Position numbers and translations under genes: made by a program
From: Apostichopus californicus
Lineage: Eukaryota; Echinodermata; Holothuroidea; Aspidochirotida; Stichopodidae
Length of the DNA stretch: 50,597 nt
NCBI GenBank assembly: GCA_020650975.1
Contig: JAIPMN010001987.1
Span: 1 to 50,597, forward strand
Direction of reading: 5' to 3'
Shown: piece after piece, positions 48,898 to 50,597 of the stretch
Numbering within the stretch: the first letter of the stretch is position 1
How the letters are laid out: the number at the start of each line of letters is the position of its first letter
The notes under the pieces: model-generated
Told to the model about the DNA's origin: nothing
Seen by the model: only the letters and a program-made list of their open reading frames with translations
Databases searched by the model: none

Positions 48898-50597
48898 TTG
48901 AAAGTAGATGTGGGCTAATGAATTATATTAATTATCTTTAATATAATTATAAAATTTAGGGGATTGTCTTTGTGAGGTAATTACAGTTAATAAGAAAGTT
49001 GGTAAACAACCTAGATATTTAGTCAGGTTATGAAAGTTTGACGGAAAAAGAGAATCTTTAAAGTTAGACCAGGGTCAAAATGTGACCAAACGAGGCAGTA
49101 TAAATGGGTTTAAACCAGGGCGAAAAAATGTTTAATGAAAAGAGTTATTCTGCTATGTTTTACGCAGGGAATGAAGTAAAGACACAAACGTCCAAACCAG
49201 CATCTTACAATAGCTGACGGAGAAATTAACAACTCCACCAAACAGCTATGAAAAATCATTTTTCTGTTTTGGAGATTACCTAGTCTAAAAGTCATTTTCT
49301 GGTAGCTGTCATTTGTAAATCTGTGATGTCATAGTGCCACTAGAATACAAAGTCTGTTATCTTTTCTTTGTTTTTTAATATTTTTTGAGGTAAAATGTCA
49401 ACCGTCTTGCCACTGATATTCGATGCTATCATTTGGTCATGTTAAGAGGTTCAATATTTTAGACCTAGATTTGGCAAAAAACCCAATCTTCATTGCAGAA
49501 AACAAAACTTTGTAATAACGAAAAAACCTAGAAAATTGGAGCACATGTGGCTCAACGATGTCATATTTACACTTGATCAAGTCTTCAGCCTGTGTGTGTG
49601 TGTGTGATTCAACCAACAACAACTGAACCAACACATTCTTCATTAACTTCATATTAACAACAGAGCACCTTTGGATTACATTTCAACACCATTTGGACCT
49701 TGACTGATTTGTAATTCATAATTCATGCATTGTAAATATGTCATTAGAGGTCACAAAAGTGTTACATTTTCACATTGAGGGGTTTGTTGCATTTGAGGAA
49801 ACCTACCAATTGGGGGGGGGGGGGGTCAATGCATGTGTTAGTTTTAATATAATCCAGCCACCTTAACTGAGGAATCTCATCTGTTTATGGTGTCATCATT
49901 TCTCACAAAATTAAACAGTTGTACAGAAATACAACATGGATTAATTTAGCATATACAGTATATATGGTTTTTTAACTATCTACAACAATATCACAAATTA
50001 GCTTTGTTGTGCCTAACAGCATCTCAAAGTATTTCTGCAGTTATGCAACTTAAAATATCAATTAGTAGTGTATAGATTTTGTGTGTATCTACAGACTAAA
50101 TTGGTTGACAAAAAGTAGCAAATTTTTGGTAAAATGAGGGAAAGGATTTTGTGTACTGGTAGATATTGCTGTTTGGATTAATCAAACACAAATGTTTTAG
50201 ATCAGAATTTTAATGAGGCATGTTATATGTGGATGACTAAATGTCAACTTAGTGTTACTGTACATAAACCTTCTATCAGGAGTAGTCAGCATATGTATGG
50301 AAAGCAAGTAAACATATGAAAGGAGATAGAACAAGATTAGGGTAGGTTTCATAACCTGGGTCAATCACCCGCAGGTCCGGCTGAGAGTGCAAGGCAGGAC
50401 TCCAAGGTGTGAATAGCTATAATAGGTAATAAAAACCATATTTCCTTAAAGAATATGCCCCAGCATCCCCCCTTCTTAATGTGCAAAGCGTTCATATCCT
50501 CAGCTGACAAAGTGGAAAGCCCATTTGGGGGTGGGGGGGAGGGAAGGTGGTGTCAATTTCTTAGGGGTAGGAGGAATGGAAATAGTTGTGAAACACT

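Larger units (their letters stand above)
44113..50597 (+). other. STXBP5: STXBP5 intron 2 (5' part)
   Basis: No tomosyn exon 3 was recognised, so the intron appears to run beyond the window. It contains perfect DR1 motifs (45686-45698; 47146-47158), an X-box-like 14-mer (46678-46691), a CG-richer block (48240-48450), a G-quadruplex-type tract (48870-48897), a GT repeat (49592-49605) and the minus-strand open frame at 47918-48164. Confidence 0.55.

Overview
The window is animal nuclear DNA: AT-rich and intron-dense, with short coding exons joined by GT-AG introns and metazoan gene families. The genes (ARL13B, ECT2L with F-box and RhoGEF domains, a calcineurin-B-like EF-hand protein, tomosyn/STXBP5) point to an invertebrate deuterostome. 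Short TAGGCCTA/TAGCCTA clusters, a tRNA-derived SINE and dispersed AGGTCA-rich repeats make an echinoderm my best guess; the species is not determined. All gene models below were spliced by eye, checking reading phase at each junction.

Layout. 548-7766 (+): complete ARL13B, 9 coding exons, about 478 aa, a ciliary Arf-like GTPase. 7767-12119: 3' UTR and intergenic or upstream sequence. 12127-27121 (+): complete ECT2L-like gene, 21 coding exons, about 1115 aa, with F-box, a DUF4347-like region, DH and PH domains; its introns hold a hAT-type MITE, a tRNA-derived SINE and four X-box-like palindromes. 27122-32350: intergenic, with a 17-bp minisatellite and a probable second MITE. 32351-36151 (-): a calcineurin-B/CHP/tescalcin-like EF-hand gene in four exons, about 182 aa plus a start Met from an unplaced upstream exon. 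37574-44112 (+): exons 1 and 2 of STXBP5/tomosyn, whose gene runs off the right edge. Its large introns contain a perfect 109-bp tandem duplication, a three-copy minisatellite, DR1 motifs and an unexplained protein-like minus-strand open frame at 47918-48164 beneath a CG-richer block.

Functionally, ARL13B acts in cilia (GEF for ARL3, membrane-anchored). ECT2L is a poorly studied RhoGEF. The CHP-like protein should be a membrane-associated calcium-sensor-like adaptor. STXBP5 is a SNARE-binding WD40 regulator of exocytosis. The CHP-like gene and STXBP5 are divergent, so they may share a promoter region; the CHP-like gene and ECT2L are convergent. ECT2L and STXBP5 also lie on the same arm of human chromosome 6 (6q24), so their closeness here may reflect ancient linkage.
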